NCBI GenBank assembly: GCA_019748235.1 | Contig: JAIEPU010000057.1 | Span: 19,011-83,010 of the forward strand | Length of the DNA stretch: 64,000 nt | From: a bacterium | Lineage (GTDB): Bacteria; Planctomycetota; Planctomycetia; Kolteriales; Kolteriaceae | Direction of reading: 5' to 3' | Part shown: positions 36,951 through 46,301 of the stretch, piece by piece | How the letters are laid out: every line of letters begins with the position of its first letter | Position numbering within the stretch: position 1 is the stretch's first letter | The notes under the pieces: generated by a model | Told to the model about the DNA's origin: nothing | Database searches by the model: none | What the model saw: only the letters and a program-made list of their open reading frames with translations | Program-made: the position numbers and the translations under genes

Positions 36951-37122
36951 GATTCCCCCTTGTTCGACTTGCCCTAGCATCGTAACCGACCCTGAATCGC
37001 CGCTCCATACATCAGACCGCGGAATCCTCACTTTCGAACTCGAAGCGGTGAGGTTACGATCCATAGAGAAGCTCCATACGTCCCCCGGGGTGTGGTAACG
37101 ATCTCAAAGGGCATGGTCACGA

Positions 37123-37833
37123 ATGAATGTTCCCTATCCCTCAGCACCCTGGAATTTAGCCGGTTGCGGCGTCCAAACCTTGCAATGGGTCGACGTTCGC
37201 GATGTGCGGAAATTAGTTCCTCCCGAATTGTCCATCGTCCAGTTTCTGCCTGGGAAGACGCTCGGCGTGGTGGCCTTCGCGCATTACGGACCTGGCTCGG
37301 TTCTGGAGTACGACGAATTGATCATCGCTCCCGCGGTTGTCCGGCAAGGTGCGAAGTTCGGCGTTTGGATCACGCACATTTATGTCGATCACCCGGTCTC
37401 CCTGCATGGTGGTCGAGAGATTTGGGGGGTGCCGAAAGAACTCGCGACGTTTGAATGGCAAGATAATGGTGATTCCTCCCAAGTCGCCGCACACGCACGT
37501 GGTCGAACCCTCGCGCGAGTCGAGGTTGATCGGCGCTGGTGGCTATTTAGAAAACGACTCCGATTTCCAACATTCAGTCAACGAGGGGACAACATCATCC
37601 GTTTCGTCGGTGAGACGTCAGGAAGATTAGGCTGGGGGCGAGGCAAGGTCGAGATTCCCAAGGAAAGTCCGTTTCATTCGATTCGGATGAATCGACCCTT
37701 CCTAACTCTCTGGCTGCAAGAGATGCAGCTTATTTGTGGCGAGCCGATGGAACTCGGCAAGACTGCGTTTGCCGAGGGAGTTGACCGTTGGATCATGCAG
37801 CCGGCGATGATGAAGGAAGACGCTCTCACTTAA
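37123..37833 (+). CDS. Acetoacetate decarboxylase-like protein
   Basis: The product has 236 residues with the ADC fold. The segment GGREIWGVPKELATFEW corresponds to the active-site region of acetoacetate decarboxylase, whose usual sequence is GREIWGYPKKLA. Lys105 aligns with the Schiff-base lysine, but the next residue is Glu instead of the second lysine that lowers its pKa, so the chemistry may differ; many ADC-like proteins are aldolases or dehydratases. The long C-terminal part (SFHSIRMNRPFLTLWLQEMQL) is poorly matched. The gene is divergent to the Rieske oxygenase gene, and the shared 172-base promoter region suggests coregulation. Confidence 0.8.
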   Translation: MNVPYPSAPWNLAGCGVQTLQWVDVRDVRKLVPPELSIVQFLPGKTLGVVAFAHYGPGSVLEYDELIIAPAVVRQGAKFGVWITHIYVDHPVSLHGGREIWGVPKELATFEWQDNGDSSQVAAHARGRTLARVEVDRRWWLFRKRLRFPTFSQRGDNIIRFVGETSGRLGWGRGKVEIPKESPFHSIRMNRPFLTLWLQEMQLICGEPMELGKTAFAEGVDRWIMQPAMMKEDALT

Positions 37834-37877
37834 GGACTGGTTCGTACGTCGATTCAGCGATCAATTCGGCGATCGAC

Positions 37878-38132
37878 TCAGTCGTCCTCACGTCGAACAG
37901 GAAGTGAGTCTCTTTTCTTCTGGTAAACGATCCAGCCGATCCAAGCGAAGCAAAGAAAAAAAGCAATCATGATGCTGAGGGGCCAGATGCCGTTCCATCC
38001 CATCGGAAGGATGACATAGACGAGGATCAAAACGGGAACGCCAATGCCGAACAAGATGGCGATACCGAGAAATGCTTGAACGAATGACATCGTCATGTCA
38101 GTGTTCGAAGGCTTTCTCTCTTCCTCGTCCAT
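37878..38132 (-). CDS. Small two-helix membrane protein
   Basis: The product has 84 residues. It starts MDEEERKPSNTDMTMSFVQ at 38132 with AAGGA seven bases before the ATG, a strong start. Two hydrophobic helices cover about residues 17-43 and 48-69, and the tail is basic and acidic (YQKKRDSLPVRREDD). This topology puts both termini on the same side. I do not recognise a family. It is convergent with the decarboxylase-like gene and on the same strand as the CocE hydrolase gene, which lies further upstream. Confidence 0.75.
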   Translation of the reverse strand: MDEEERKPSNTDMTMSFVQAFLGIAILFGIGVPVLILVYVILPMGWNGIWPLSIMIAFFLCFAWIGWIVYQKKRDSLPVRREDD

Positions 38133-38293
38133 GTCTCGATCCTTTTACTGCCGATCTTCAATTTGCATGCTTCTCGCTTAGCGGCGGACGTTGCCAATGC
38201 ATTCTCGCAAACAGCAATCGCTAAAGTTGCACGCAACGTCCCAATTAAGTTAGTAACACGCATTACCCATCGCAAAGGTGCGACAACAGGTAC

Positions 38294-39988
38294 TTATTCA
38301 GTCTTCTTTGCCGTCTCATTCTTTGGAGTGATCGGAACGACAGGAAGTAGTAATCGAGATCCATTTGCTCCACCGAGATGAACGGTATTGTGAGCGACTT
38401 TCGCGTCTTCATATCCTTCGATCTGTTCCCACGTATTCGTGTGCGGCTCAAAGCGAGGACTATTCGTGCTTTGAATATGAAGGGCGAGTCGATGTCCTTT
38501 GTTCACGACGAGCGCCGTCGTGCCGATATTGATGCGAAGCGGATACGTTTTTCCGGCCTCTGCCTTTTGGGGCCGATCGAACCCCTCTCGAAAACGAAGA
38601 CGCATCGCCTGGTCCAGAACGAGTGCTTCGTAGCCGTCGGGGTAGATGTCGACGAATTTGGCGACGAAGTCAGTGTCGGGCGCATCTGTGGATACGAGCA
38701 AGTCGGCATAGATTCTTCCGATGATGGCGGTCGATTCGGTAAGCGGATCCGTCTCGAAGCGTAGGACGTCCTTTCGATTCTTCGTTTCTCGCTGATCCAT
38801 TGGTCCGCGTGACAGAAACAGATTGTTGCCTCCGAGCGTCGTCACCGGATTATGAGGATCGGAATCGTATGAGACCGTCGACTCCTTCCCGGGTGCTAGG
38901 TGTCCAAGGACACCGTTTTCACCGAGCCAGAGCGTTTCCGTCTTTCCCTTGGGAGGCCACACGTCGGTGGTTCGCCATTCGTTTCCTGGAGCCGATTTTT
39001 CCACGGTATCGCCCATCAGGAAATAGCGGACGGCAGGCTCAGATTCGATTCCATTCTCTTTCCCCTTAAGCCAGTGATCGAACCACCGTCCGACCGCTTC
39101 GAGATCTGGTTTGCTAGCTTCTTTCGGATAACTGAGCTTGCCGTTAAGGGGAAAGTGGCCGAATGCGCCGACCACAAGTTTTTGATTTCCTTTTGCTAAA
39201 CCCGAACCGTGCTGTTGTAGACCCTCGAAGTTTTCGATGCCGCTTTCGACGAAGCAGTCGTACCAGCCGCAAACATTGAACGTCGGAATGTGCACGTCGG
39301 TGTAATGTCGTTGCATGTCCATTCCGATGGCTTCGTCATCGTAGACACCAAGTCTGGGCCGAAGCGTGTCGGTGAAGGGATGGCCGAGCAGTTTGAACCA
39401 CCGCTCGTTCAAATCTTTGAGAAACACTCCCCCCGAGTACGACCCGAATCGAAAGTCACATCCGTGGGCAACGACCACGAAGGTGCAAACGAGCTTCGGA
39501 GGATGGGACATGGCGGCGAAGTTGGCGAGGATACCGCTTGCCGACACGCCGAACATTCCAATCTTGCCGTCACACCACGGTTGCTCGCCGATCCACGCGA
39601 TCGTGTCGAAGCCGTCCCCCTTTTCATGTTTGAACGATCCGAAGACTCCTTCACTTCCTCCCGTGCCGCGCGTGTCCTGAACGACATGGGCATACCCCAT
39701 CGCGGTGAAGTCGATCGGCGCTGCTCCAAGGCCGGCCGTCTCCTTGCCGTACGGCGTCCGGGTCAAAATGACCGGCCACGGTCCTTTTCCTTCAGGCAAG
39801 GTGATCAGCGTGGCGAGTGGTGTGCCGTCGCGCATCTTGATCTTGTTCTCAAAACGGCGTTCGGGTGGGATGACTTTCGACTTCCCCAGTAAAACGTCCC
39901 GTAAATTCTGGGCTTGGGCCGGCAAAGAACTGATGATCAAAGCGGTGAGCGCGAGAACTGAGGTCCGGACATTGGCTCGATGCGACAT
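38294..39988 (-). CDS. CocE/NonD family hydrolase (X-Pro dipeptidyl peptidase S15 fold)
   Basis: The product has about 564 residues. The start MSHRANVRTSVLALTALII at 39988 has TGGAG seven bases before it; a signal peptide ends near LPAQAQ. The hydrolase domain has MRDGTPLATLITLPEGKGPWP, RTPYGKE, DTRGTGGSEG, and the nucleophile elbow in MFGVSASG. Asp and His of the triad follow (VGAFGHFPL). The C-terminal jelly-roll domain typical of CocE/NonD (SRYDxDP-like SYDSDPHNPV) follows. The family cleaves esters or acyl-peptide bonds, such as cocaine esterase and Xaa-Pro peptidases; the substrate is unknown. The gene ends 160 bases before the small membrane protein gene starts on the same strand. Confidence 0.88.
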   Translation of the reverse strand: MSHRANVRTSVLALTALIISSLPAQAQNLRDVLLGKSKVIPPERRFENKIKMRDGTPLATLITLPEGKGPWPVILTRTPYGKETAGLGAAPIDFTAMGYAHVVQDTRGTGGSEGVFGSFKHEKGDGFDTIAWIGEQPWCDGKIGMFGVSASGILANFAAMSHPPKLVCTFVVVAHGCDFRFGSYSGGVFLKDLNERWFKLLGHPFTDTLRPRLGVYDDEAIGMDMQRHYTDVHIPTFNVCGWYDCFVESGIENFEGLQQHGSGLAKGNQKLVVGAFGHFPLNGKLSYPKEASKPDLEAVGRWFDHWLKGKENGIESEPAVRYFLMGDTVEKSAPGNEWRTTDVWPPKGKTETLWLGENGVLGHLAPGKESTVSYDSDPHNPVTTLGGNNLFLSRGPMDQRETKNRKDVLRFETDPLTESTAIIGRIYADLLVSTDAPDTDFVAKFVDIYPDGYEALVLDQAMRLRFREGFDRPQKAEAGKTYPLRINIGTTALVVNKGHRLALHIQSTNSPRFEPHTNTWEQIEGYEDAKVAHNTVHLGGANGSRLLLPVVPITPKNETAKKTE

Positions 39989-40163
39989 GCAATGACTCCA
40001 CCATGATCGATTGGGATATACCAATCATGATAACATCAGGCGTTCACGACAAGAGGCTCTCGACGTAACCCGTCGTAAGTCTTTCCTCTTCATCGTCTCT
40101 TCTGTGGAATAAAGGAATTTGAGATAGTTCAGAGCGCATCGGTGCGCGAGGGAGTCAACCAAT

Positions 40164-40892
40164 TTGAGCGCGGATTCGACTCATCAACAGCAAGATATGA
40201 TCAACCAACAACAGCTGGAAGCCAGCCGCCACGCGGTTGAGCAAGCGGTGCTCGACCTTTGCAAGGTGGTTGACTCGTTGAGCAGTGTTTCGTCGGAGCG
40301 CCAGGAGCATTACCGGGTGACCATCTTCGGCTCAGCAAGACTGACGCCTGATCATCCGATTTACTCTGATGTCAGACGGCTCGCGGCGGAACTCGCGGCC
40401 ATGGGTTGTGACATTGTCACGGGCGGCGGTCCAGGTCTCATGCAAGCGGCGAATGAAGGTGAGTCAATCGGCGATCTTCAACATAAAACGCGATCCTACG
40501 GTCTGAGAATCGACCTCGCGTTTGAGCAGGCCACGAATCCTTATGTGGAGCACATGTATCAGCACGGCACCTTCTTTTCCCGATTGCACCACTTCGTGCA
40601 TATGTCGAGCGCTTATGTCGTCGTCCCCGGAGGCATTGGAACAACGCTTGAACTGATGTTGGTTTGGCAGTTGCTTCAAGTTCGAAAGCTTCATGGAACC
40701 CCCCTCATTCTCGTGGGGACGATGTGGCGCGGCTTGGTGGAATGGGCCAAGGAGACGATGACCAGCACGATCCCTATGCTTGCCGATCAAAAGGATGTGG
40801 AGATTCCTCAATATGTGGAGACCATCGACCAAGCGATTGCCTTAATTCGGGATGATTACCTTCGTTGGGAAAGCACCGCTCCTGTCCAATAA
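40164..40892 (+). CDS. LOG-family protein (Rossmann-fold nucleotide-binding)
   Basis: The product has 242 residues from a TTG with GAGGGAG upstream (nine bases). After a 45-residue helical N-terminus, it has RVTIFGSARLTPDHPIY, then the LOG motif GGGPGLMQAANEG and the second motif PGGIGTTLELMLVWQLLQ. These motifs define the lysine-decarboxylase-like/LOG family, whose known plant and bacterial members are cytokinin riboside 5'-monophosphate phosphoribohydrolases. The substrate here is unknown; many bacterial LOG proteins act on nucleoside monophosphates. It is a single gene between the CocE gene (divergent) and transaldolase. Confidence 0.88.
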   Translation: MSADSTHQQQDMINQQQLEASRHAVEQAVLDLCKVVDSLSSVSSERQEHYRVTIFGSARLTPDHPIYSDVRRLAAELAAMGCDIVTGGGPGLMQAANEGESIGDLQHKTRSYGLRIDLAFEQATNPYVEHMYQHGTFFSRLHHFVHMSSAYVVVPGGIGTTLELMLVWQLLQVRKLHGTPLILVGTMWRGLVEWAKETMTSTIPMLADQKDVEIPQYVETIDQAIALIRDDYLRWESTAPVQ

Positions 40893-41083
40893 GAGATCGA
40901 CGTGACATGCGGGCCGTTTCAATGAGAGTCGTTCACGAAGTTTGACCGAACGGGGGCAAAATCCAATTCTGACGGAAACGGTCAATGATCCCCGGTTGTC
41001 GAAATTGCTTGAGGGTTCTAGGCTAAAAGCAGGCAGAAAATAGCGTCAGAAAAGCGCACGTTTGCATTGGAAGGGTATCGGCG

Positions 41084-42061
41084 ATGGCCAATGAGCTGGA
41101 ACAGTTGCGATCGATGACCACTGTGGTCGCGGACACAGGTGAAATCGAATCGATCAAAGCGTACAAGCCACAAGATGCGACGACAAATCCCTCGTTGCTT
41201 TTGGCCGCCGCTCAAATGCCCGCTTATCAGTCGCTCGTCGATGAAGCCGTTTCCTATGGCGAATCACAACCCGGATCGAGTGAAGACCGCTTATCCGCTT
41301 GCATTGAGAAACTCTTCGTGATTTTCGGACTCGAGATTCTGAAGATTATTCCTGGCCGAGTCTCCACGGAGGTGGATGCCCGTTACAGCTTCAGCACGGA
41401 AGCGACGATCAATAAAGCGAAGCGATTCATCGATCTTTACAAGAAGTCGGGAATCGACCGCGAGCGAATCCTCATCAAGATCGCATCCACTTGGGAAGGT
41501 ATCCGCGCGGCGGAAGTTCTCGAGAAGGAAGGGATCCACTGCAACATGACGCTCCTCTTCGGCCTAGGTCAAGCGATTGCCTGTGCCGAGGCGAAGGCCA
41601 CCCTCATTTCTCCGTTTGTCGGGCGAATTCTTGATTGGTATCTCAAGGACCTTGGCGTTGATTCCATCGCGCCTCAGGAAGATCCAGGCGTAAAGTCCGT
41701 GTCCAAGATTTACAACTATTACAAGAAGTTCGGCTACAAGACCGAGGTGATGGGCGCGAGCTTCCGCAATGCCGGTGAAATTCGCGAACTCGCTGGTTGT
41801 GATCTTCTCACCATTGCACCGAAACTCCTCGATGAATTGCAGAAGGGTAACGGAACGCTGACAAGGAAGTTAGACGCTTCCAAAGCACAAAAGGAAGAGA
41901 TTGAAAAAATCTCGATGAATGAAGAGATGTTCCGCTGGATGCTGAATGAAGATGCGATGGCGACTGAAAAGCTTGCCGACGGCATTCGTCGATTCAATGC
42001 GGATTCTGACAAACTTCGAGCCTATGTTCGCAAACGATTTGAAGCGGCCGTGAAGGCCTGA
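41084..42061 (+). CDS. tal: Transaldolase
   Basis: The product has 325 residues, near the 317 of E. coli TalB. It starts [20 protein letters not shown] and has the family segments [27 protein letters not shown], and the catalytic lysine in [12 protein letters not shown] (Lys132, the same number as in TalB). [11 protein letters not shown] and FVGRILDWY follow. It transfers a dihydroxyacetone unit between sugar phosphates in the non-oxidative pentose phosphate pathway. AAGGG lies eight bases before the ATG. A strong hairpin follows the gene at 42104-42134. Confidence 0.95.
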   Translation: MANELEQLRSMTTVVADTGEIESIKAYKPQDATTNPSLLLAAAQMPAYQSLVDEAVSYGESQPGSSEDRLSACIEKLFVIFGLEILKIIPGRVSTEVDARYSFSTEATINKAKRFIDLYKKSGIDRERILIKIASTWEGIRAAEVLEKEGIHCNMTLLFGLGQAIACAEAKATLISPFVGRILDWYLKDLGVDSIAPQEDPGVKSVSKIYNYYKKFGYKTEVMGASFRNAGEIRELAGCDLLTIAPKLLDELQKGNGTLTRKLDASKAQKEEIEKISMNEEMFRWMLNEDAMATEKLADGIRRFNADSDKLRAYVRKRFEAAVKA

Positions 42062-42103
42062 TCGTTCGAGCGAACGATTGTGCATCAAAGCAAGAAGCGA
42101 CGA

Positions 42104-42134
42104 CGGGGCGTCTCCAACGTTGGGAGACGCCCCG
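42104..42134 (+). terminator. Terminator hairpin after transaldolase
   Basis: CGGGGCGTCTCC (42104-42115) pairs perfectly with GGAGACGCCCCG (42123-42134) around a 7-base loop. It begins 43 bases after the tal stop. A weak T-run (CCTCGTTTAA) follows. A smaller inverted repeat, ATCGTTCG/CGAACGAT, lies at 42061-42078 and overlaps the last base of the stop codon. Confidence 0.65.
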
Positions 42135-42447
42135 CCTCGTTTAACGGCGGCCCATTCGGATGGATGACCTCCTCAGGATGAGCCGAAGCCCATTCCCCAT
42201 CTCGAATGGAGCCGCCAGAGCGTGGCACTAATGAGCAGAGCCAACCACTCATCAGCGGTAATTGATTGTTAGAGTGTGACACCTTACCACGAGTGAACGT
42301 GCGATTGCTCGTGTTTCAGTTAGTACATTTTCGGGCATTTGAAGGAACACATTGATTTGATTGGGCGACGATGATTGTAACCAGCAACTACTGGTGACAT
42401 CAAATAAGATCTCGATGATTTTTGCCGGATACTCTCCAGGATTAGCC
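42135..42447. other. Intergenic stretch without recognisable gene
   Basis: This 313-base stretch lies between the transaldolase terminator and the end of the convergent hydrolase gene. The reverse-strand frames here (for example 42085-42282) cross the hairpin and look non-coding. I see nothing else of note. Confidence 0.4.
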
Positions 42448-43356
42448 TCATTTCGACTTTGTCGCCGATGACTTGTGTGCTCGCAGGAATTTCGCGATTT
42501 CCTCTCGGAATTTAGGATCGAATACTGCTCCCATGTGTCCTTCACCGGGAATATCGACGGCCGTGACATCGGGCATCGTCGATCGAAGCTCATTGATACT
42601 TCCAATCGGATCGACCGAACCCACAATCGAGAGCACCGGAACTTTATTTCGTTTGAGATCAGCCTCACTCACTTCGAGTGACAACATCCCACGGCTCACG
42701 GCGGCGAGCGCCTTCCGATCATTGGCCATCGAAACGACCATATTGGCAATCCGGACATCTCGCGGCGAACGGGCCGCTTGATCGGTAGGGGTTAATCGTT
42801 GCAGCAGAGGGCCAACTCCTTCCTCCGATTCCAATCCATCCGCCAGCTTCTCACGAAACGAAAGCCACTCGGGCGTCGCACGAAGCCAGCCCATTCCACC
42901 GACCACTGCGGAAATCGCTCGCTCGGGGTGTGAGGTAACGAACTTCAACGTGATCGCGCCCCCCATCGAATAACCGACGATGTGCGCCTTTTCAATTTTC
43001 AAGTGATCCATCAGGCGGAGGACATCCTCCACCATCACGAGCCCATATTGATTCGGATCGTGAGGCTTGCCGCTCTTGCCGTGCCCACGATTGTCGATCG
43101 CAATCACGCGGAAGTCCGGTGTCAAACTCTGAAGCATTTTGGGCGCGATCCATTGGAAATGGTGATTGATCGCAAACCCGTGAATCAGAATCACCGGTTC
43201 TCCCTGTCCGACGTCGACGTAGGCAATGGGGACGCCGGCAGACTCGAAGAACTTCAACTCCTCCGCCGCATCAATCGATGGAGTCGTCGTGAGAAGATAG
43301 GTAACAACGAGGCTAAGCGTTATCACAGAATAAATGGAGCAACCGAGCGATTTCAT
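42448..43356 (-). CDS. Secreted alpha/beta-fold hydrolase
   Basis: The product has about 302 residues from the ATG at 43354-43356, with AGAAGG five bases upstream. A signal peptide (SLGCSIYSVITLSLVVTYLL) is followed by a classical alpha/beta hydrolase domain: VILIHGFAINHHFQW (oxyanion), AIDNRGHGKSGKP, and the nucleophile elbow IVGYSMGGAI. The late VDPIGSINEL and GEGHMGAVFD supply the acid and histidine. It is exported and likely hydrolyses an ester or lactone. Its start overlaps the stop of the DUF1080 gene by 4 bases (ATGA), so the two form an operon. Confidence 0.87.
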   Translation of the reverse strand: MKSLGCSIYSVITLSLVVTYLLTTTPSIDAAEELKFFESAGVPIAYVDVGQGEPVILIHGFAINHHFQWIAPKMLQSLTPDFRVIAIDNRGHGKSGKPHDPNQYGLVMVEDVLRLMDHLKIEKAHIVGYSMGGAITLKFVTSHPERAISAVVGGMGWLRATPEWLSFREKLADGLESEEGVGPLLQRLTPTDQAARSPRDVRIANMVVSMANDRKALAAVSRGMLSLEVSEADLKRNKVPVLSIVGSVDPIGSINELRSTMPDVTAVDIPGEGHMGAVFDPKFREEIAKFLRAHKSSATKSK

Positions 43357-44024
43357 GAATCCTTCTCTTCCTCTTCGGGTTGTTCTTTCCGCTCTTCGGG
43401 TGTCAGTTCGCGGATTTTGATGTCTTTGATCAGAGCGGCCGTTCGCCAAGTGGAAAGACCAAGCGGTCGTGAAAGGTTCACATCGGGGCGGACGCTGATC
43501 ACTCGATCCTTGATTTCAGCATTTACGACTCGCTTGTCGTCGAGCCATGCTTGAATGCGTGTCGGCTGCACACGAAGTCGGATTTTGTACCAAGTGTCGT
43601 TGTCGAAGTTATGCCAGGAAGAGGTTTCATTATTGGACGCATCTCGTCCATCGATACAAGATAAACCGACGAGTCCGCCCCCCCAACCCCCAACAATGAG
43701 CGAGCAGTGACTCTTCTCGACGGGAAACGTCAGTCCGCAGAAAAAATCTCCCCCACGGACCCGCTTGGCTTTCAACGAAACTTCGTAGTTGGATGTCGGT
43801 AATCTCTCCCCCTGCTCCAGTGTCACCCCCGTCATGTCCCCTCCCATCTCGAGGAGTATTCCTCCATCCTCGACCATCACTTCTCCTTGGCCGCCGAAGT
43901 CAGTGATTTTCCAACCGCTCAGACTTTTTCCATCGAAAAGAGGAACTTCTTTCATCCCCTTTTCAGGTTCGGCAAGGGGAATGAACGACAGCATGAAAGT
44001 GACTAAAATGGTGCTTGGGGCCAT
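43353..44024 (-). CDS. DUF1080 (3-keto-disaccharide hydrolase-like) protein
   Basis: The product has 223 residues. A signal peptide (MAPSTILVTFMLSFIPLAEP) is followed by a DUF1080 domain: PLFDGKSLSGWKI at the start, KAKRVRGGDFFCGLTFPV in the middle, and YKIRLRVQPTRIQAWLDDKRV near the end, in the concanavalin-like fold. Some family members split 3-keto sugars and others only bind glycans, so the function is open. The C-terminus is very acidic and Lys/Glu-rich (ERKEQPEEEEKDS). It is co-transcribed with the alpha/beta hydrolase gene, overlapping by four bases, which suggests a joint role in exported substrate breakdown. Confidence 0.85.
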   Translation of the reverse strand: MAPSTILVTFMLSFIPLAEPEKGMKEVPLFDGKSLSGWKITDFGGQGEVMVEDGGILLEMGGDMTGVTLEQGERLPTSNYEVSLKAKRVRGGDFFCGLTFPVEKSHCSLIVGGWGGGLVGLSCIDGRDASNNETSSWHNFDNDTWYKIRLRVQPTRIQAWLDDKRVVNAEIKDRVISVRPDVNLSRPLGLSTWRTAALIKDIKIRELTPEERKEQPEEEEKDS

Positions 44025-44227
44025 GAGATTTACCTGAATTGGAGGAATCGACTGGACGGCAGCTTAGCAGATTCTTGATCAGTCAGAAGAGAGTTTCTTT
44101 TCCGGGATATCGCAACGGTAAAATATCCGAAGAGGTTAGCAGAGAAGGACGGTAGACTCAGACGGTTCTGACGGGCGGACATATATTCAGTAAATGAAGG
44201 AAATGTCTGGCCCAAAGGAGTAAGTGC

Positions 44228-44797
44228 GTGACCGAGCCGGAAGAGTCAAAATCGATGAAAGCGCACTTGCTCATCGCTTCGCCGGAGCTGCTCGATCCCA
44301 ATTTTGCGAAAACCGTCGTATTACTGATCGATCACAACGGCGATGGCTCGCTCGGCGTGGTCCTTAATAGGCCGACGAATCGATCGATTGCAGACATCTG
44401 GAAGCAAATCCACGAGGACGAGACGAGCTGCAAGGCTCCTGTTTTCTGGGGTGGACCTGTCGCTGGTCCGCTCATGGTCATTCACCGCATCGAAGCGCTA
44501 GCGGATATCGAGATCATGCCAGGTGTGTACTTTTCCACAACGAAGAACAACATCGACTCGGTCATGGAAAGTGACTCGCCGGATATTCGGTTTTTTATCG
44601 GTTGTGCGGGTTGGTCGCCCGGACAACTGGAGTCGGAGATCGACGAAGGATCGTGGGGGATCCTGCCGGCGACGCATTCTCACGTCTTCGACGGTCGCGC
44701 TGACTTTTGGAAAAGAATCGAGCAGGAACTTTCGCCGAAGGCGATTTTTCAGAACCTCGGCGTTCGAGGGCTCCCGCCTGATCCGTCGGTGAATTAA
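44228..44797 (+). CDS. YqgE/AlgH family protein
   Basis: The product has 189 residues from a GTG with AAGGAG seven bases before it. It has the UPF0301 pattern: KAHLLIASPELLDPNFAKTVVLLI near the N-terminus, GVVLNRPTNRSI, WGGPVAGPLMVIH, and the C-terminal FIGCAGWSPGQLESEI and SWGILPA. The family is widespread; AlgH affects alginate regulation in Pseudomonas, but the molecular role is not known. A bidirectional terminator lies at 44817-44845 between it and the convergent small acidic protein gene. Confidence 0.9.
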   Translation: MTEPEESKSMKAHLLIASPELLDPNFAKTVVLLIDHNGDGSLGVVLNRPTNRSIADIWKQIHEDETSCKAPVFWGGPVAGPLMVIHRIEALADIEIMPGVYFSTTKNNIDSVMESDSPDIRFFIGCAGWSPGQLESEIDEGSWGILPATHSHVFDGRADFWKRIEQELSPKAIFQNLGVRGLPPDPSVN

Positions 44798-44816
44798 CAA
44801 GGTGAAAAAGTAGAAA

Positions 44817-44845
44817 AGCCTCGGCCGCCATAAGTTGCCGAGGCT
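44817..44845. terminator. Bidirectional terminator
   Basis: AGCCTCGGC (44817-44825) pairs with GCCGAGGCT (44837-44845) around an 11-base loop. On the reverse strand it is followed by TTTTCTACTTTTTC, a convincing T-rich tail, so it mainly terminates the small acidic gene reading left (stop at 44948). It can also serve the yqgE-like gene. Confidence 0.75.
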
Positions 44846-44947
44846 GAGGATAATTTGATCGAAGGCGCGATGCTCGGTCGTCGGAAAGACGTCGCCTCAT
44901 TCGCGTCTTCGTTTCTCAATGGACGAACAGTCTAAGGACAGAGACTT

Positions 44948-45154
44948 TTACGCGGCTGCCGCATCTCCGTTGCCTATTTCATCGTCATCATCGTCAACGA
45001 GATAGCTCAACTCTTCCGCGGTCGTTTCAAGATAGGAACGGATCGTCTCGCTCTCAACGGATTGGATGAGTTGATCGAGTGCGGCAATCACTCGATCGAC
45101 CTCGTCGATGCTGATCTCTTCGTATTCTTCATCCAGGTGCTCATTGTGAGTCAT
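44948..45154 (-). CDS. Small acidic hypothetical protein
   Basis: The product has 68 residues: MTHNEHLDEEYEEISIDEVD at the start and a run of five Asp near the end (YLVDDDDDE). The predicted middle is helical (VIAALDQLIQSVESETIRSYLETTAEEL). The ribosome binding site AAGGAGGT six bases before the ATG is nearly perfect, so the gene is expressed and this start is firm. It is soluble, with no signal or membrane segment. The terminator at 44817-44845 follows. No function is known; a partner-binding protein is possible. Confidence 0.75.
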   Translation of the reverse strand: MTHNEHLDEEYEEISIDEVDRVIAALDQLIQSVESETIRSYLETTAEELSYLVDDDDDEIGNGDAAAA

Positions 45155-45366
45155 CAGCGGACCTCCTTGATGCGCTAGAGAAAAACTCCGTCAGATGTAT
45201 CGGACATGGCTGAACCAGCGGATGAGCAACAGTCGATGGATGTCAAACTTGGGAGGTTCTGCCGCCGCCAAACTCCGAAAGACCGGCCAAATCAAGTTTT
45301 TCGATCATTTGGATTACATGAAGAGGGACGTTACAATCGGACACGTTCTTTTCAGCGGGATGTGCC

Positions 45367-46263
45367 ATGTCGAAATTGCAATCATCTGTTCGGTCTTCTC
45401 AAGAATTGATCCCCGATCGGCTTAACTGGCGCGATGCTGAGGGGAGTCAGTTTGCGGTCTATCGATGGAATCAGGAAAACGATCGCGCGGATACGGCGCT
45501 TGTCTTAGTGCATGGCCATGGCGAACACATGGCACGCTACAGCTCTTTCGTTCGCCGGCTGAACGTGCCGGTTCCCGTCATGGGCTACGATCATCGAGGG
45601 CACGGTCTTAGTGATGGGGCCAGGGGTGACGCCGTTGGGATCGATCAACTCGCGGATGACTTGAATGACCTTATTCCCTTTCTTTTGAAGGAGTCGAACG
45701 CGTCGAGGTGCATTCTCTTCGGACACTCGATGGGGGGATTGATCGTTTCCCGGTTTCTCACGAATACGAGCTCAAACATTCAAGCTGTTCGTGCGGCTGC
45801 TATCAGTGCCCCCGCATTTCACGTCCATAAGACTCCGCTCATTCGTCTAAAGATTATGATTGGACGTTTAGCGGCCCAGCTTTGGCCGACGCTCACTTTC
45901 GCGACCGGACTCGACTCAACGGCGATCTCACGTGATCCGTCGGTCATAGAGGACTACCGCAAGGACCCGTTGGTACATGACAAGATTTCCGCCCGATTCG
46001 GTCGAAGTCTAATTGATGATGGAGAAGCGACGGCGACAAGGGGTCACCTCATTCGTATGCCGATGCTCATTTACCACGGCACGGCCGACCGCATCGCGGC
46101 CATCGATGGAACCGAAAAATTCGCGTCGGGCGTCTCTTCTTCCATCGCTGACTTTAGACCTCTGCCCGGTTACTTCCACGAGCCTCATCATGAACCGAGC
46201 CCGTACTCCGATGATGTGTTTCAATTTTTACGGGAGTGGATTCTCGCACAGCTTGGACGATAG
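45367..46263 (+). CDS. Alpha/beta hydrolase (monoacylglycerol lipase-like)
   Basis: The product has 298 residues without a signal peptide. It matches the serine aminopeptidase S33/Hydrolase_4 type: ALVLVHGHGEHMARYSSF, YDHRGHGLSDGARGDAV, and the nucleophile elbow ILFGHSMGGLIVSRF, with Asp in MPMLIYHGTADRIAA and His near YFHEPHHE. The family includes monoacylglycerol lipases and lysophospholipases. It is cytoplasmic. The ABC importer genes follow in the same direction from 46302, 38 bases away, so cotranscription is possible. Confidence 0.87.
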   Translation: MSKLQSSVRSSQELIPDRLNWRDAEGSQFAVYRWNQENDRADTALVLVHGHGEHMARYSSFVRRLNVPVPVMGYDHRGHGLSDGARGDAVGIDQLADDLNDLIPFLLKESNASRCILFGHSMGGLIVSRFLTNTSSNIQAVRAAAISAPAFHVHKTPLIRLKIMIGRLAAQLWPTLTFATGLDSTAISRDPSVIEDYRKDPLVHDKISARFGRSLIDDGEATATRGHLIRMPMLIYHGTADRIAAIDGTEKFASGVSSSIADFRPLPGYFHEPHHEPSPYSDDVFQFLREWILAQLGR

Positions 46264-46301
46264 ATACGTCGATCCATCTTGGTCGATGAGAAGGGTTGTG
46301 A

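Noticed and set aside
39290..39892. A 200-codon plus-strand frame opposite the CocE hydrolase gene
   Set aside because: Antisense shadow; the reverse strand has the nucleophile elbow and a good start.
42085..42282. A 65-codon reverse-strand frame behind transaldolase
   Set aside because: It runs through a strong 12-bp terminator hairpin and has no ribosome binding site or recognisable features.
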